From assembly GCA_947479085.1 (NCBI GenBank), contig CANJYB010000012.1:58223-122222 (forward strand): a stretch of DNA of 64,000 nucleotides, written 5' to 3'. The position numbers were made by a program, and so were the translations under genes. Shown here piece after piece: positions 9,390 through 18,800 of this stretch (the stretch's first letter is position 1; every line of letters begins with the position of its first letter). Source of the DNA: Bacteroidota bacterium. GTDB lineage: Bacteria; Bacteroidota; Bacteroidia; 2-12-FULL-35-15. The notes under the pieces were generated by a model, which was given only the letters and a program-made list of their open reading frames with translations, was not told the origin of the DNA and ran no database searches.

Positions 9390-12062
9390 ATGGAAATTCC
9401 AAAAACTTACGACCCAAAACTTACAGAAGACAAATGGTACGCCCATTGGCTAAAGCATAAATTCTTTAAATCCACGCCCGATGAACGTGAACCGTATACC
9501 ATTGTAATTCCTCCACCAAACGTTACTGGCGTGCTTCACATGGGGCACATGCTTAACAATACCATCCAGGATGTTCTCATTCGGAAGGCGAGAATGCAGG
9601 GCAAAAATGCCTGTTGGGTTCCCGGCACGGACCATGCTTCTATTGCCACCGAAGCAAAGGTGGTTGCATTATTAAAGGAAAAAGGCATTAATAAAGCCGA
9701 TTTATCCAGGGAAGACTTTTTGAAACATGCCTGGGAATGGAAAAATAAATACGGTGGAATCATTCTTAAACAACTCGAAAAACTTGGCGCTTCCTGCGAC
9801 TGGGACCGTACCCGCTTTACCATGGAAGACGATTTGAGTGAGGCCGTTATTGATGTTTTTATCGACTTATATAATAAAGGTCAGATTTACCGCGGGGTAA
9901 GAATGGTAAATTGGGACCCGCAAGGGCTCACAGCTGTTTCTGATGAGGAAGTAATTCATAAGGAAGTAAATTCAAAGCTTTATTATGTAAAATATAAAAT
10001 TGAACACACCCCTAACCCCTCTCAAGAGGGGAGTGTGGAAGATGAATGGATAACCATTGCTACCACACGTCCTGAAACTATTTTGGGAGATACTGCTGTT
10101 TGTGTTCACCCCGATGATGAACGTTATAAAAATTTAAAAGGCAAACGGGTAATTATCCCTATGGTGAATCGTTCCGTGCCTGTTATTTTTGATACTTACA
10201 TTGATCTTACTTTCGGAACGGGCGCCCTCAAGGTGACTCCGGCTCATGATATTAATGACTACAATTTAGGTGTAAAACATAACCTGGAGGTAATTGATAC
10301 CATTGCCGCTAATGGAAAAATGAGCGAAGCCGCTGGTTTTTACATTGGTGAAGATAGATTTGCGGTTCGTAAAAAAATTGCAAAGGATTTAGAAGAAATG
10401 GGACAGTTGGTAAAGGTGGAAGACATTAAAAACAAAGTGGGGTATAGCGAACGAACCGATGCTGTTATAGAACCCAAACTTTCCATGCAATGGTTTTTAA
10501 AAATGGATACCATTTCGAAACCTGCACTTGAAAATGTATTGAACGGAGAAATAAAACTGATTCCCGAAAAGTTTGTTAACACCTACAAACATTGGATGGA
10601 AAACGTTCATGATTGGTGCATCTCCCGCCAGTTATGGTGGGGACAGCAGATTCCTGCATGGTATGATAACAAAGGGAATACTGTAGTTGCAAAAACTCAT
10701 AACGAAGCTTTGGAGTTATACAAAATCAAATACCCAACATCCGATGTCCAACAGCTAAAACAGGACGAAGATGTTTTGGATACCTGGTTTTCCTCCTGGC
10801 TTTGGCCCATCAGTGTATTCGATGGTTTCAAAAACCCGGATGGTGCAGACATAAACTATTATTATCCAACCAATGATTTGGTTACTGCCCCCGAAATTTT
10901 ATTTTTCTGGGTAGCCCGTATGATTATTTCCGGTTACGAATACCGTGGCAAGAAGCCATTTAATAATGTATATTTAACAGGTATCGTTCGCGACAAACAG
11001 GGAAGGAAAATGAGCAAGTCGCTTGGTAACTCACCCGACCCTATCGAATTAATTGAAAAATACGGAGCAGATGGTGTTCGTGTTGGTATGTTATTATGCT
11101 CTCCTGCCGGGAACGATTTACCATTTGATGAAAGTTTATGTGAGCAGGGAAGAAATTTTTCAAATAAAATATGGAATGCATTCCGGTTGATCAATGGCTG
11201 GGAAGTAGAACACACCCCTAACCCCTCTCAAGAGGGGAATAGCAACAAAGTTGCTGTGGAATGGTTTGAAGCAAAATTCAATGAGCAATTGGAAATCATC
11301 AACGATTTGTATTCTAAATACAGGATGAGCGAAGTCCTTATGACTACTTATAAATTGGTATGGGACGATTTCTGTGCATGGTACCTGGAAATGATTAAAC
11401 CTGAATTTATTGATGGCAAATCTCTTCCAATTGATAAAGCAACATTTGATGCTACTATTAACTTCTTCGAAAAATTATTAAAAGTGTTACATCCATGGAT
11501 GCCTTTTATTACCGAAGAAATATGGCACTTGATTGGACAACGCAAAGAAACAGATTGTATTATTGTGGCGGAGTGGCCTGCTGCAAAAAGTTCCAATTCA
11601 GATATTGTAAAACATTTTGAAGTAGTAATGGAAGTGATTACGAATATCCGAAACATTCGTAAACAGAAAAACATTTCTCCTAAAGAAAAATTACAACTAT
11701 TCGAAAAAGTAAATCAGGGAGAAGAAATTAAAACCTACGATTCTATTATTATTAAACTTTGTAATTTAAGTAGCTTTGAATATGTAAATCAAAAGGTAGA
11801 AGGAGCTTTTTCTTTTGTATTAAAACATGCAGAATATTTTATTCCTCTTTCTCAGAACATCGATATTAATGCAGAAAAGGAACGTTTGGCAAAAGACCTG
11901 GATTATAACAAAGGTTTCCTTAAATCGGTTCAGATAAAATTATCCAACGAAAAATTTCTTGCTAATGCTAAGCCGGAACTACTTGCAAATGAAAAGAAAA
12001 AACAGGCGGATGCGGAAGCAAAAATAAAGGCAATTGAAGAACAGTTGGCAAGTTTAAACTAA
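9390..12062 (+). CDS. valS: Valyl-tRNA synthetase, carrying two repeat-encoded insertions
   Basis: Charges tRNA-Val with valine in the cytoplasm and edits misactivated threonine. The HIGH motif is GVLHMGHM near residue 47 and KMSKS is RKMSKSLGN near residue 540. The CP1 editing domain includes the [13 protein letters not shown] block. A C-terminal coiled-coil arm ([15 protein letters not shown] onward) completes the 890-aa protein. Unusually, the nonapeptide HTPNPSQEG occurs twice, at residues 206-214 (entry to the editing domain) and 608-616 (after [10 protein letters not shown], start of the anticodon-binding region). Both are encoded by the same 29-bp palindromic repeat, in the same frame. 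All catalytic motifs are intact, so the enzyme should work. Confidence 0.97.
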   Translation: MEIPKTYDPKLTEDKWYAHWLKHKFFKSTPDEREPYTIVIPPPNVTGVLHMGHMLNNTIQDVLIRKARMQGKNACWVPGTDHASIATEAKVVALLKEKGINKADLSREDFLKHAWEWKNKYGGIILKQLEKLGASCDWDRTRFTMEDDLSEAVIDVFIDLYNKGQIYRGVRMVNWDPQGLTAVSDEEVIHKEVNSKLYYVKYKIEHTPNPSQEGSVEDEWITIATTRPETILGDTAVCVHPDDERYKNLKGKRVIIPMVNRSVPVIFDTYIDLTFGTGALKVTPAHDINDYNLGVKHNLEVIDTIAANGKMSEAAGFYIGEDRFAVRKKIAKDLEEMGQLVKVEDIKNKVGYSERTDAVIEPKLSMQWFLKMDTISKPALENVLNGEIKLIPEKFVNTYKHWMENVHDWCISRQLWWGQQIPAWYDNKGNTVVAKTHNEALELYKIKYPTSDVQQLKQDEDVLDTWFSSWLWPISVFDGFKNPDGADINYYYPTNDLVTAPEILFFWVARMIISGYEYRGKKPFNNVYLTGIVRDKQGRKMSKSLGNSPDPIELIEKYGADGVRVGMLLCSPAGNDLPFDESLCEQGRNFSNKIWNAFRLINGWEVEHTPNPSQEGNSNKVAVEWFEAKFNEQLEIINDLYSKYRMSEVLMTTYKLVWDDFCAWYLEMIKPEFIDGKSLPIDKATFDATINFFEKLLKVLHPWMPFITEEIWHLIGQRKETDCIIVAEWPAAKSSNSDIVKHFEVVMEVITNIRNIRKQKNISPKEKLQLFEKVNQGEEIKTYDSIIIKLCNLSSFEYVNQKVEGAFSFVLKHAEYFIPLSQNIDINAEKERLAKDLDYNKGFLKSVQIKLSNEKFLANAKPELLANEKKKQADAEAKIKAIEEQLASLN
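10004..10032 (+). repeat. 29-bp palindromic repeat, in-frame copy 1 in valS
   Basis: ACACACCCCTAACCCCT followed by CTCAAGAGGGGA. The 3' half forms the hairpin CCCCTCT-CA-AGAGGGG. Read as HTPNPSQEG. The same 29 bp recur at 11210-11238 and, with one base change, inverted at 27566-27594. Confidence 0.9.
11210..11238 (+). repeat. 29-bp palindromic repeat, in-frame copy 2 in valS
   Basis: Identical over 29 bp to 10004-10032 and in the same codon phase, giving HTPNPSQEG again at residues 608-616. Confidence 0.9.
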
Positions 12063-12090
12063 AAGTCAGTCTTAAAAATTGAGATTAAAA

Positions 12091-12173
12091 GTTTCTCGCA
12101 AAGACGCAAAGAACGCAAAGTGTTAAGCAACAAGAATGTTTTTCTTAGCGAGCTTTGCGTCTTTGCGAGAAAC
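12091..12173. repeat. Long inverted repeat downstream of valS
   Basis: GTTTCTCGCAAAGACGCAAAG (12091-12111) and its exact complement (12153-12173) form 21-bp perfect arms around a 41-nt loop; imperfect pairing continues outward. The left arm plus following bases (CGCAAAGACGCAAAG, then AACGCAAAG) recurs almost unchanged at 26619-26642, so this is a dispersed element. Confidence 0.85.
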
Positions 12174-12200
12174 TTAATTTTTAGAACTACCCTTAACAAA

Positions 12201-12230
12201 AACGTCCCGCAAAATGCGGGACGTTTTTAT
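12201..12230. terminator. Bidirectional terminator between valS and DUF1761 gene
   Basis: AACGTCCCGC (12201-12210) pairs with GCGGGACGTT (12216-12225), with A-rich sequence on the left and TTTTTA on the right. It can serve both convergent genes. Confidence 0.85.
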
Positions 12231-12248
12231 TTCATAAAAAAATAACTT

Positions 12249-12755
12249 CTAAGGAAAAGCGCAGATAATTCCTCCCATTATTGCAAGATTGATAATCCAG
12301 AATCCAACATTGATAGCAATGTATTTAAATCCTTTTCTTTCAAACAAGGCATTGGTACCTATTATCGGGAGCACCAGTAAAAATCCTGCAATGGTTCCAT
12401 GCAATGCCCCATGTTTAAAAGTACGGAACTCATTCCCGTATTTATCCATCATCTCTTTTAAATAATTAACCACATCTTCACTGTAATTTGCACTATGTGG
12501 GTCGATGTAATGATTCAACATGGAGTAAACATGAAACTGGTGAATCACCACAAATTGCATTTCAAATGCAAGTAAAAAACTGAATACAAAAGCAAGAATA
12601 AAAATGACCGCCATATTAGCTCCCTTCATTTTTTCTTCGCTCACTTCGGCTGCCTTCATCCAGGCTGTACCTAATACTTTCGGGTTATACCAGATGAACC
12701 CCATTATCATCGGCACTAATGCCGCTACTAAAATCATTGGAAAATTTAAATGCAT
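12249..12755 (-). CDS. DUF1761 family membrane protein
   Basis: 168 aa with four predicted TM segments (residues ~5-25, ~50-72, ~118-137, ~145-165). The opening block MILVAALVPMIMGFIWYNP followed by GTAWMKA is the DUF1761 signature. The long polar region between TM2 and TM3 (residues ~80-115) is an insertion seen in Bacteroidota members. Function is unknown. It stands alone, with its own -7 motif, and is convergent with valS across a terminator. Confidence 0.82.
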   Translation of the reverse strand: MHLNFPMILVAALVPMIMGFIWYNPKVLGTAWMKAAEVSEEKMKGANMAVIFILAFVFSFLLAFEMQFVVIHQFHVYSMLNHYIDPHSANYSEDVVNYLKEMMDKYGNEFRTFKHGALHGTIAGFLLVLPIIGTNALFERKGFKYIAINVGFWIINLAIMGGIICAFP

Positions 12756-12777
12756 AGTTTTATAGTTTTGGTTTGGT

Positions 12778-12785
12778 CAAAGATA
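12778..12785 (-). promoter_or_regulatory. -7 promoter motif (TATCTTTG) for the DUF1761 gene
   Basis: The minus strand matches TAnnTTTG exactly, 22 nt upstream of the ATG. No clear -33 box. Confidence 0.5.
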
Positions 12786-12918
12786 AATATTTTTTGATAA
12801 CTTATAAATTGAGGTGTATTGCTAAATTAAAACCATAATGTTTATTAAATTATTTCAAATAAAACCTCTCCAACAAATCTTAAAGTTGCGTATTATTGCA
12901 TTTCATTATTCTGTTTTT

Positions 12919-13482
12919 ATGAAAAAATACTTTTTACTTTTAATACCATTCATTTTTCCTGTTTTCATTTTCGCTCAAAAACTGGAAGAAAACAAAATTG
13001 ACCCTATGACCAATCTCCTTATGAAACATACTTCATGGGAAAAATTTACGCTTGGCGGAGAATTCAATTCCTATTTCAGAATTTCACAAATCGACTCCTC
13101 TTACTTTTTTGACATTCGGATTATTTTAACCGACTATAAACCCCTTGATATTAAATCCGGCCAGGAGCTGGTATTTACTTTATCCAACGCAGAAACCGTA
13201 ACCTTAACAAATTTCAAAACCACCCAAAGCTGCAAAGGTTGCGGAGCGGTGGCTCTTGCTGGTAGCAATTCTCCCGGAATACAGGTTTCTTATATTCTGA
13301 ATAAAGAACAATTGGAAAAACTCCGATACAATGTTCTTCTTACCAAGGAACAATATGAAAAACACAAGAAAAAAGTAATTGAACATATTAAGATAGATAC
13401 CAACTCCGGTTCCATCGAACATAACTTATCCGAGTTCAGTTACCTGCAAATCCGCAAAGCAATACGTTTGGTAAAGAAGTAG
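12919..13482 (+). CDS. Secreted protein of unknown function
   Basis: 187 aa from the chosen ATG at 12919. The frame opens earlier (12838), but MKKYFLLLIPFIFPVFIFAQ is a clean signal peptide and the upstream 27 residues are not. The mature part is mixed alpha/beta with a FKTTQSCKGCGAVALAG segment holding a CxxC pair near residue 110 and a basic, helical C-terminus. I do not recognise the family. Probably periplasmic. The CKGCG motif could bind metal or be a disulphide. Confidence 0.7.
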   Translation: MKKYFLLLIPFIFPVFIFAQKLEENKIDPMTNLLMKHTSWEKFTLGGEFNSYFRISQIDSSYFFDIRIILTDYKPLDIKSGQELVFTLSNAETVTLTNFKTTQSCKGCGAVALAGSNSPGIQVSYILNKEQLEKLRYNVLLTKEQYEKHKKKVIEHIKIDTNSGSIEHNLSEFSYLQIRKAIRLVKK

Positions 13483-13616
13483 GGAATTAGAATTAAAAAT
13501 GAAAGTGCGGATGGAGGGTTTTTGAATTTGAAGAAGGGAGTATGATGGGAACGTTGATGACGCAGAATTAACTGATAAAAAATGATTTTGATTGCCTTTG
13601 GCAAGTATGAAAAAAA

Positions 13617-13645
13617 AGTCCCCCGGTTTTCGGGGGACTTTTTTT
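13617..13645. terminator. Bidirectional terminator
   Basis: AGTCCCCCG (13617-13625) pairs with CGGGGGACT (13631-13639), with an A-run on the left and a T-run on the right. Confidence 0.9.
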
Positions 13646-13707
13646 TCAAAACCATTCATCATCTTAGGCTACTATTAGGTCCGCTGAATCCGAAAAGTCT
13701 TATTGAA

Positions 13708-13773
13708 CCTCACCGGTCCTGCTCCTCCGTGTAATGAGGACCAGGACCTGCCACTCGACAGGCAGTGGTGAGG
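13708..13773. other. Predicted three-way-junction structure in the intergenic region
   Basis: Three nested stems pair exactly: outer CCTCACC/GGTGAGG (13708-13714 with 13767-13773); inner left GGTCCTG/CAGGACC (13715-13721 with 13742-13748), extended by TCCTC/GAGGA after one C-C mismatch; inner right TGCC/GGCA (13749-13752 with 13761-13764). It lies just past the end of the 13784 gene. It could be a REP/MITE-like element or a structured 3' UTR. Confidence 0.55.
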
Positions 13774-13783
13774 CTTTTGCGAA

Positions 13784-14701
13784 TCAGGCAGCCACAAAAA
13801 CTATATGATGAATAGTTTCTGAACCTGGCGAAAAGTGAAGAGGATTTACCACCTGCGACACCTTGCCCGGGCAGTCGTATTGTACTATATAATCCCCCGG
13901 TTTCACAACCACGTTAGTGAAAAAACCTAAGTTATTCGAAACACTGGTGTAAATTAATGTCGCATCTGTCAGGCTCGTAAGTTTTGCAGTTGCTCCCTGC
14001 AAAGCATTTCCATCCACATCCTTGGCAGTACCGCGAAATTTAGTGAACGTATGACCAAGGTTAAGAACTTCGCGGGCAGAATAATACTGGCTTACAAAAT
14101 TATCGTCCGAACCGATAAGTGTGTTCACCATTCTGTCCATCTGTTGTTTAAAAAGTTCAGAAGTAGTTTCTTTGATTAATGTTTTAATCTGCACTCCGGC
14201 ATCTTTTTTAGAAATGATAACCTGGCGCGGGTCCGACATGGACAAACGGTAAAGCGAAATAGCAGTGGCAAGGTCAGTATCGTCAGCTGGTGTAATCCCA
14301 TAAGCAGCAAGGCTCAGAATGTTGGTATGCATAGCTGTATGTATAGCATCACACACATCATCCACCTCATCTTTTGCCATGTGTTTCAATTCAGTAGGGC
14401 TGTAATTCACCTGTGCTATCAGTGTATTGTTATGTGCAGGAGAAGCAAATGCAATAACGGCATTTGAGGCGCGCAAAGCCATAGATGTCATGGCAGCACG
14501 TAGTTGGTTGGTGTCTAAGGTCACACCAGTAGTAGTAGATTTAACAATAGCATCCAGCGAATCAATAAGGATCATTTTGTTTTTAACAGTAGTTAGTACT
14601 CCTGCAAAGGCAGTGATGCCCGATGTAGAAGCAGTGTTGGCGGTACAGAAATCTGCAACTGTACGAATCATTGAGAACAGATTATTTAAAACAGTTTTCA
14701 T
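13784..14701 (-). CDS. Unknown protein with C-terminal carboxypeptidase-regulatory-like domain
   Basis: 305 aa, no signal peptide. Residues 1-215 are predicted mainly helical, Ala/Thr-rich and without a recognised family. Residues ~222-305 (FRGTAKDVDGNALQGATAKL to GDYIVQYDCPGK) look like a carboxypeptidase regulatory/Cna-B-like beta sandwich, a fold used in Bacteroidota for surface or adhesion proteins. It lies just downstream of the sigma factor gene on the same strand with an 82-bp gap, so it may be a target of that sigma factor. Similar helical-plus-Cna-B proteins are, to my memory, unassigned. Function is unknown. Confidence 0.65.
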   Translation of the reverse strand: MKTVLNNLFSMIRTVADFCTANTASTSGITAFAGVLTTVKNKMILIDSLDAIVKSTTTGVTLDTNQLRAAMTSMALRASNAVIAFASPAHNNTLIAQVNYSPTELKHMAKDEVDDVCDAIHTAMHTNILSLAAYGITPADDTDLATAISLYRLSMSDPRQVIISKKDAGVQIKTLIKETTSELFKQQMDRMVNTLIGSDDNFVSQYYSAREVLNLGHTFTKFRGTAKDVDGNALQGATAKLTSLTDATLIYTSVSNNLGFFTNVVVKPGDYIVQYDCPGKVSQVVNPLHFSPGSETIHHIVFVAA

Positions 14702-14783
14702 TTTTTTTATTTATTGGTTTATACTAATTAATTACTAAGTTTTTTAACGAAGTCCCGATTTTCTTTCGGGAATACTTTTTTTA

Positions 14784-15476
14784 TCAGGGGTTTTTTAGTT
14801 TAAGTCTCCCTTTATTATCTATATACAGAAAGTCGCAAAATCCCGTAGTGTTTTTTTCAATTATTTTTTTTAAAAAAGCTTTATTCAGCTTTTTTAAGAT
14901 TTGTGACTTATACCCTGAAACGGTGTCAGACCCCGTATTAATTGATGTTCCAATGTCCACAAAGGATTTTTTTTTAAAGAACCGAAGGCGAATTATTTTT
15001 TTTGCTTTTTCAGGAAGTTCTTTCATTAACTGCTTCAGTATTTCAGAAAATTCAGGTGGAAATTCCCCTGTTGTCTCCTGTTCAGACTTAACATCAGGCA
15101 ATTCTTCCACATATTCAATTCGTTTCTTTTGGGGAGTTAAATGGGTTAAATAACGGAAAGCAATACTCAATACCCAGCCTCCAAACTTGCCTTGCTCCTC
15201 ATACTCCCCGTTATTAATGCGGGTATAAATAGTAAGCAATTGCTCCTGGGCAGCATCCTCTGCATCAGCCAGGTTACCCAGTCTTTTCAGGTTAAAAGCC
15301 ACCAGCCTTTCCCGGTAATGGGTTGCCAGCTCATCAAAAGCAGAGTCATCACCATTTTTAAAACGGCTGACTAAAACAGCATCACGGGCATTTTCTTTTT
15401 TACTTTTCTCAAATTGGGGAAACAACGGTTCCGTTGCAGAACGTAGTTTTGCACGACTTTTTTTCGGGGTCTTCAT
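14784..15476 (-). CDS. ECF-like RNA polymerase sigma factor
   Basis: 230 aa. Region 2 (FKNGDDSAFDELATHYRERL to DAEDAAQEQLLTIYTRI) spans residues ~48-95 and region 4 (LKQLMKELPEKAKKIIRLRFFKKKSFVDIG) spans ~140-195 with the helix-turn-helix. A basic leader of ~40 residues (KKSRAKLRSATE) precedes region 2, which is longer than usual. The HTH tail SINTGSDTVSGYKSQILKKLNKA replaces the more common RxxxxR pattern. There is no adjacent anti-sigma factor with a TM segment, so its control is unclear. Confidence 0.85.
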   Translation of the reverse strand: MKTPKKSRAKLRSATEPLFPQFEKSKKENARDAVLVSRFKNGDDSAFDELATHYRERLVAFNLKRLGNLADAEDAAQEQLLTIYTRINNGEYEEQGKFGGWVLSIAFRYLTHLTPQKKRIEYVEELPDVKSEQETTGEFPPEFSEILKQLMKELPEKAKKIIRLRFFKKKSFVDIGTSINTGSDTVSGYKSQILKKLNKAFLKKIIEKNTTGFCDFLYIDNKGRLKLKNP

Positions 15477-15669
15477 AATTACTCACATTAAAGTTGTAAA
15501 GAATTAAATCCTTCACCATAAATAAGCCATTTGATAGGCTTTCTATTGAGTAATTATTCACCATGCAATTTTAAATTAAGAGTTTATGCACAGGTTATAC
15601 GTAGAAAAAAAGGATGGGTTACAAAAATTTAATTTTTTTTTATTGAGATAGAAAACCCCTAACCTTTTT

Positions 15670-15700
15670 ACTTTTCCAAAGTTTCAAACTTTGGAAAAGT
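15670..15700. repeat. 31-nt palindrome with GTTTCAAAC core
   Basis: ACTTTTCCAAA, then GTTTCAAAC, then TTTGGAAAAGT. It has the same layout (11-nt arm, GTTTYAAAC-type core, 11-nt arm) as the palindromes at 27449, 54919 and 56115, but with a different arm sequence. Confidence 0.8.
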
Positions 15701-15737
15701 TGTAATCATAAAATAAAAATTTTATCCCCTCCGGTTA

Positions 15738-15800
15738 CTCAGCCTGTCGAAGTATCGGTAATTGAGCTCAGCCTGTAGTGAGTTTATCGAACTATCGAAA
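15738..15800. repeat. Degenerate repeat (CTCAGCCTGT twice)
   Basis: CTCAGCCTGTCGAAGTATCG is followed about 31 nt later by CTCAGCCTGTAGTGAGTTT and then a similar CGAACTATCG end. It resembles dispersed intergenic repeats known in Bacteroidota. Confidence 0.55.
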
Positions 15801-15835
15801 TCCACATTTATTTTTCCTTTCAATTTAATTTATAT

Positions 15836-15843
15836 TACTTTTG
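15836..15843 (+). promoter_or_regulatory. -7 promoter motif (TACTTTTG) for the PHP-ATPase gene
   Basis: Matches TAnnTTTG, 28 nt upstream of the ATG; no clear TTTG box upstream. Confidence 0.45.
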
Positions 15844-15871
15844 GAAACACATTAATGTAATAACTAAACAA

Positions 15872-18800
15872 ATGGAAATTAACAAAGGTTCTGAATGGAT
15901 GATTTGTGATTTACAAATTCAAACTATAATTGATGACAGATACCAGTCATTAAAGGAATATTACAAAGAACTTAAAACATCAGAAAGGGCAAAATGGGAT
16001 AGCTTTATTAGCAAGGTCGGTGGGGAAGAAAATGCTTTGATATTTGATTCAAAAGAGTATTTTAACAATACATCTATTCCTAAAAAGGAACGTGCAAATA
16101 ATTATGTGAGAACTTTGTTTTCTTTTTTGGAAGTTTTTAATCCTAACTTAAAATTAATTGGAATTACTGATCATAATTATTACGATGAATTACTTATTGA
16201 TGCATTTTATGAATACAGTAGAAAATCAACCTGTAAAGTGATATGTGGCATTGAAATTAATGTGGCTGGAGTTCATGTGTTAGTTTATTTTGGAAAACCT
16301 CCTTATGAAAAAGAAACATTTTCGGAGGGATTAAAAACATTTTTATCTAAAATAGGAATTGACTCTCATAAAACAAAGGAAGTTTTAACAATTTCAAACA
16401 AAGGAATTTTTGATGTTTTGGAAGAAATATGCAACCAAAATGGTATTTATGTTTTCCCTCATTGTAATTCAGATAATGGACTGTTTCAAGAACGCGGAAA
16501 AACTGACAGAACAAACCTTTCAGAAATATTTAATTTTAAAAAGGGGATAATTTTGCAGGCAAATTCAAATGAAAGTATTTCAAAAACTAAAGAATATATT
16601 ATCAAGAACCCCAAATTATTTACTGCAACTCCAATTTGCACTATTGCTAGCGATGGTAGGGCATTGAAAGATTTTGGGAGATGTGATAAATTAGGAAATT
16701 TTCAATGGATTAAAGCGGAACCAACTTTTGAGGGTTTAAAACAAATAATAACTGAACCAAGCAGGGTTTTTATTGGAGAGCTGCCACCAATTATTGAACG
16801 TGTAAATAAAAACCCTACAAAATATATTAAGGCAATTGAAATTTCAAAGGTTCAAAATAGTTCCATTACAGATTTCTGGTTTGATAATTTCAGAGTGGAT
16901 TTCAATTCCGAATTAGTTGCAATAATCGGTAATAAAGGAAAAGGAAAAAGCGCATTATCAGATATTTTAGGCTTGTGTGGTAATGCACACATTGAAGAGG
17001 AAGACTTCTCCTTTCTTAATAAAAATAAATTTAGAAGTCCAAGACCTAATTTAGCAAGAGAATATGAGGGGAAAATTTATTGGGAAGGAGGTGACCCTGA
17101 TTCTAAAATATTAGATTCGCTACCTGACAAAGATTCACCAGAGAAAGTCAAATATATTCCTCAGAGCTTTTTAGAAAAGTTATGTACATCAGTTGACAAA
17201 AAGGTTTTTGAAGAAGAATTGGAAAAAGTAATATTCTCAAGACTCGAATCATACCAAAAGCTTGGTAAAGGAAGTTTAAAAGAAGTTCTCATTGAAAAAA
17301 AGCAAACATTAGAAGATGAAATTTCTAAAATTAAAAGCAATATATCTTCTAAAAATACGGATATTATTGAACTGGAAAGAAAAAACTCTGCTCAATTTAG
17401 ACGCTCAATTGATGAATCGTTGCAAACCAAAGAAAATGAATTAAAAGTTCATATTGAAAATGAACCACCTAAAAAAGAAGCCCCTAAACAAGACGAAAAG
17501 AATCAACAAAGAACCTTAGAAGTAACAACCCAAATTACTTCATTTCGGGATATAATAAAGAACCAACAAGATATAAAAGAAAAGGCAAACAGCGAACGAG
17601 TAAGATTGACTGTAGAAATGAATGAACTGACTCAATCGGTTCAAAAACTCAATGCTTTAGCAGAATATATAAAACTTGCAATTAATCAAAATGAAACTAT
17701 ATTAAATAAATATGATATTAAATTACAAGATTTGGTTAAATATTCTATTGAAATTACTCCCATAAATGAATTAATACTTGCAAAAAGTAATAGAATAAAA
17801 GAAATAGAAAAATTATTTGAAAATGATAATCCATCAAATCCTAATAATCTAATTACTAATTCTGAAGTACAAATAAAAAAATTGCAAGATGAATTAGAAG
17901 GAGAAAATAAAGAATATCAAAAGTATTTGACGGCTCAACAAGAATGGGAAAAACAGAAAGTTGAAATTATTGTTACAGATGCTAAAGATGGGACATTATC
18001 TTATTTTAAGAATTTAAAAACTTATTTAGACACTAAAATTGGAAATGAATTAAAAGATGCCAATAAAGCAAGAATAGAATTACTAAAACAAGTAATCGAA
18101 ACAAAAGTTTTAATCGCAGAAGTTTATAAGGAATTGTATAAGCCTGTTTCTGAATTTATTTCAGAGAACAATAGTGAACTAATAGATTATAATGTAAACA
18201 TTGATGTTTCATTGGAGCTAGATAATTTTCCTGAGAAATTTTTTAATTATATAAGTAATGGAGCTGCGGGTAATTTTCGAGGAGCTTCTGAAAGCAGGCA
18301 ATTACTCAGTAAGATTACAGAAGTTGTGGACTTTAATAATCCGAAAGGCGTTGCTGAATGGGTTGATAAGATTATTCAATATCTTAAATTTGATAATATT
18401 AATGAACAAAAAATTGAAAAAGACCTTCAGCCTCAGTTAAAAGGAGGATTCACCGCACAGAATTTTTACGATTTCCTCTTTAATATGGACTATTATGAAC
18501 CAACATACCAACTAAAACTTGGAAAGAAAAAATTGAATGAACTTTCTCCAGGCGAGCGAGGGGCATTACTTTTAATTTTTTATTTATTATTGGATAAACA
18601 AGATATTCCTATAATAATTGATCAGCCTGAAGAAAACTTAGATAACCAAAGCGTTTATTCTATTTTAGTACATTTTATTAAAAAGGCGAAAGAAAGGAGA
18701 CAAATCATAATAGTAACTCATAACCCAAACTTAGCGGTAGTTTGCGATGCAGAACAAGTAATCAGGATGGATATTGATAAGGAAAATAAAAACAAAGTAA

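Larger units (their letters stand above)
15477..15871. other. Intergenic region with dispersed repeats and a promoter motif
   Basis: No gene seen. It contains a 31-nt palindrome (15670-15700), a repeat-rich stretch at 15738-15800 in which CTCAGCCTGT occurs twice, and a -7 motif at 15836-15843 for the next gene. Confidence 0.6.

Noticed and set aside
10004..10032. A sequencing or assembly artefact in valS
   Set aside because: The two copies are in different contexts, keep the frame, and a third copy lies elsewhere; an artefact would not explain this.
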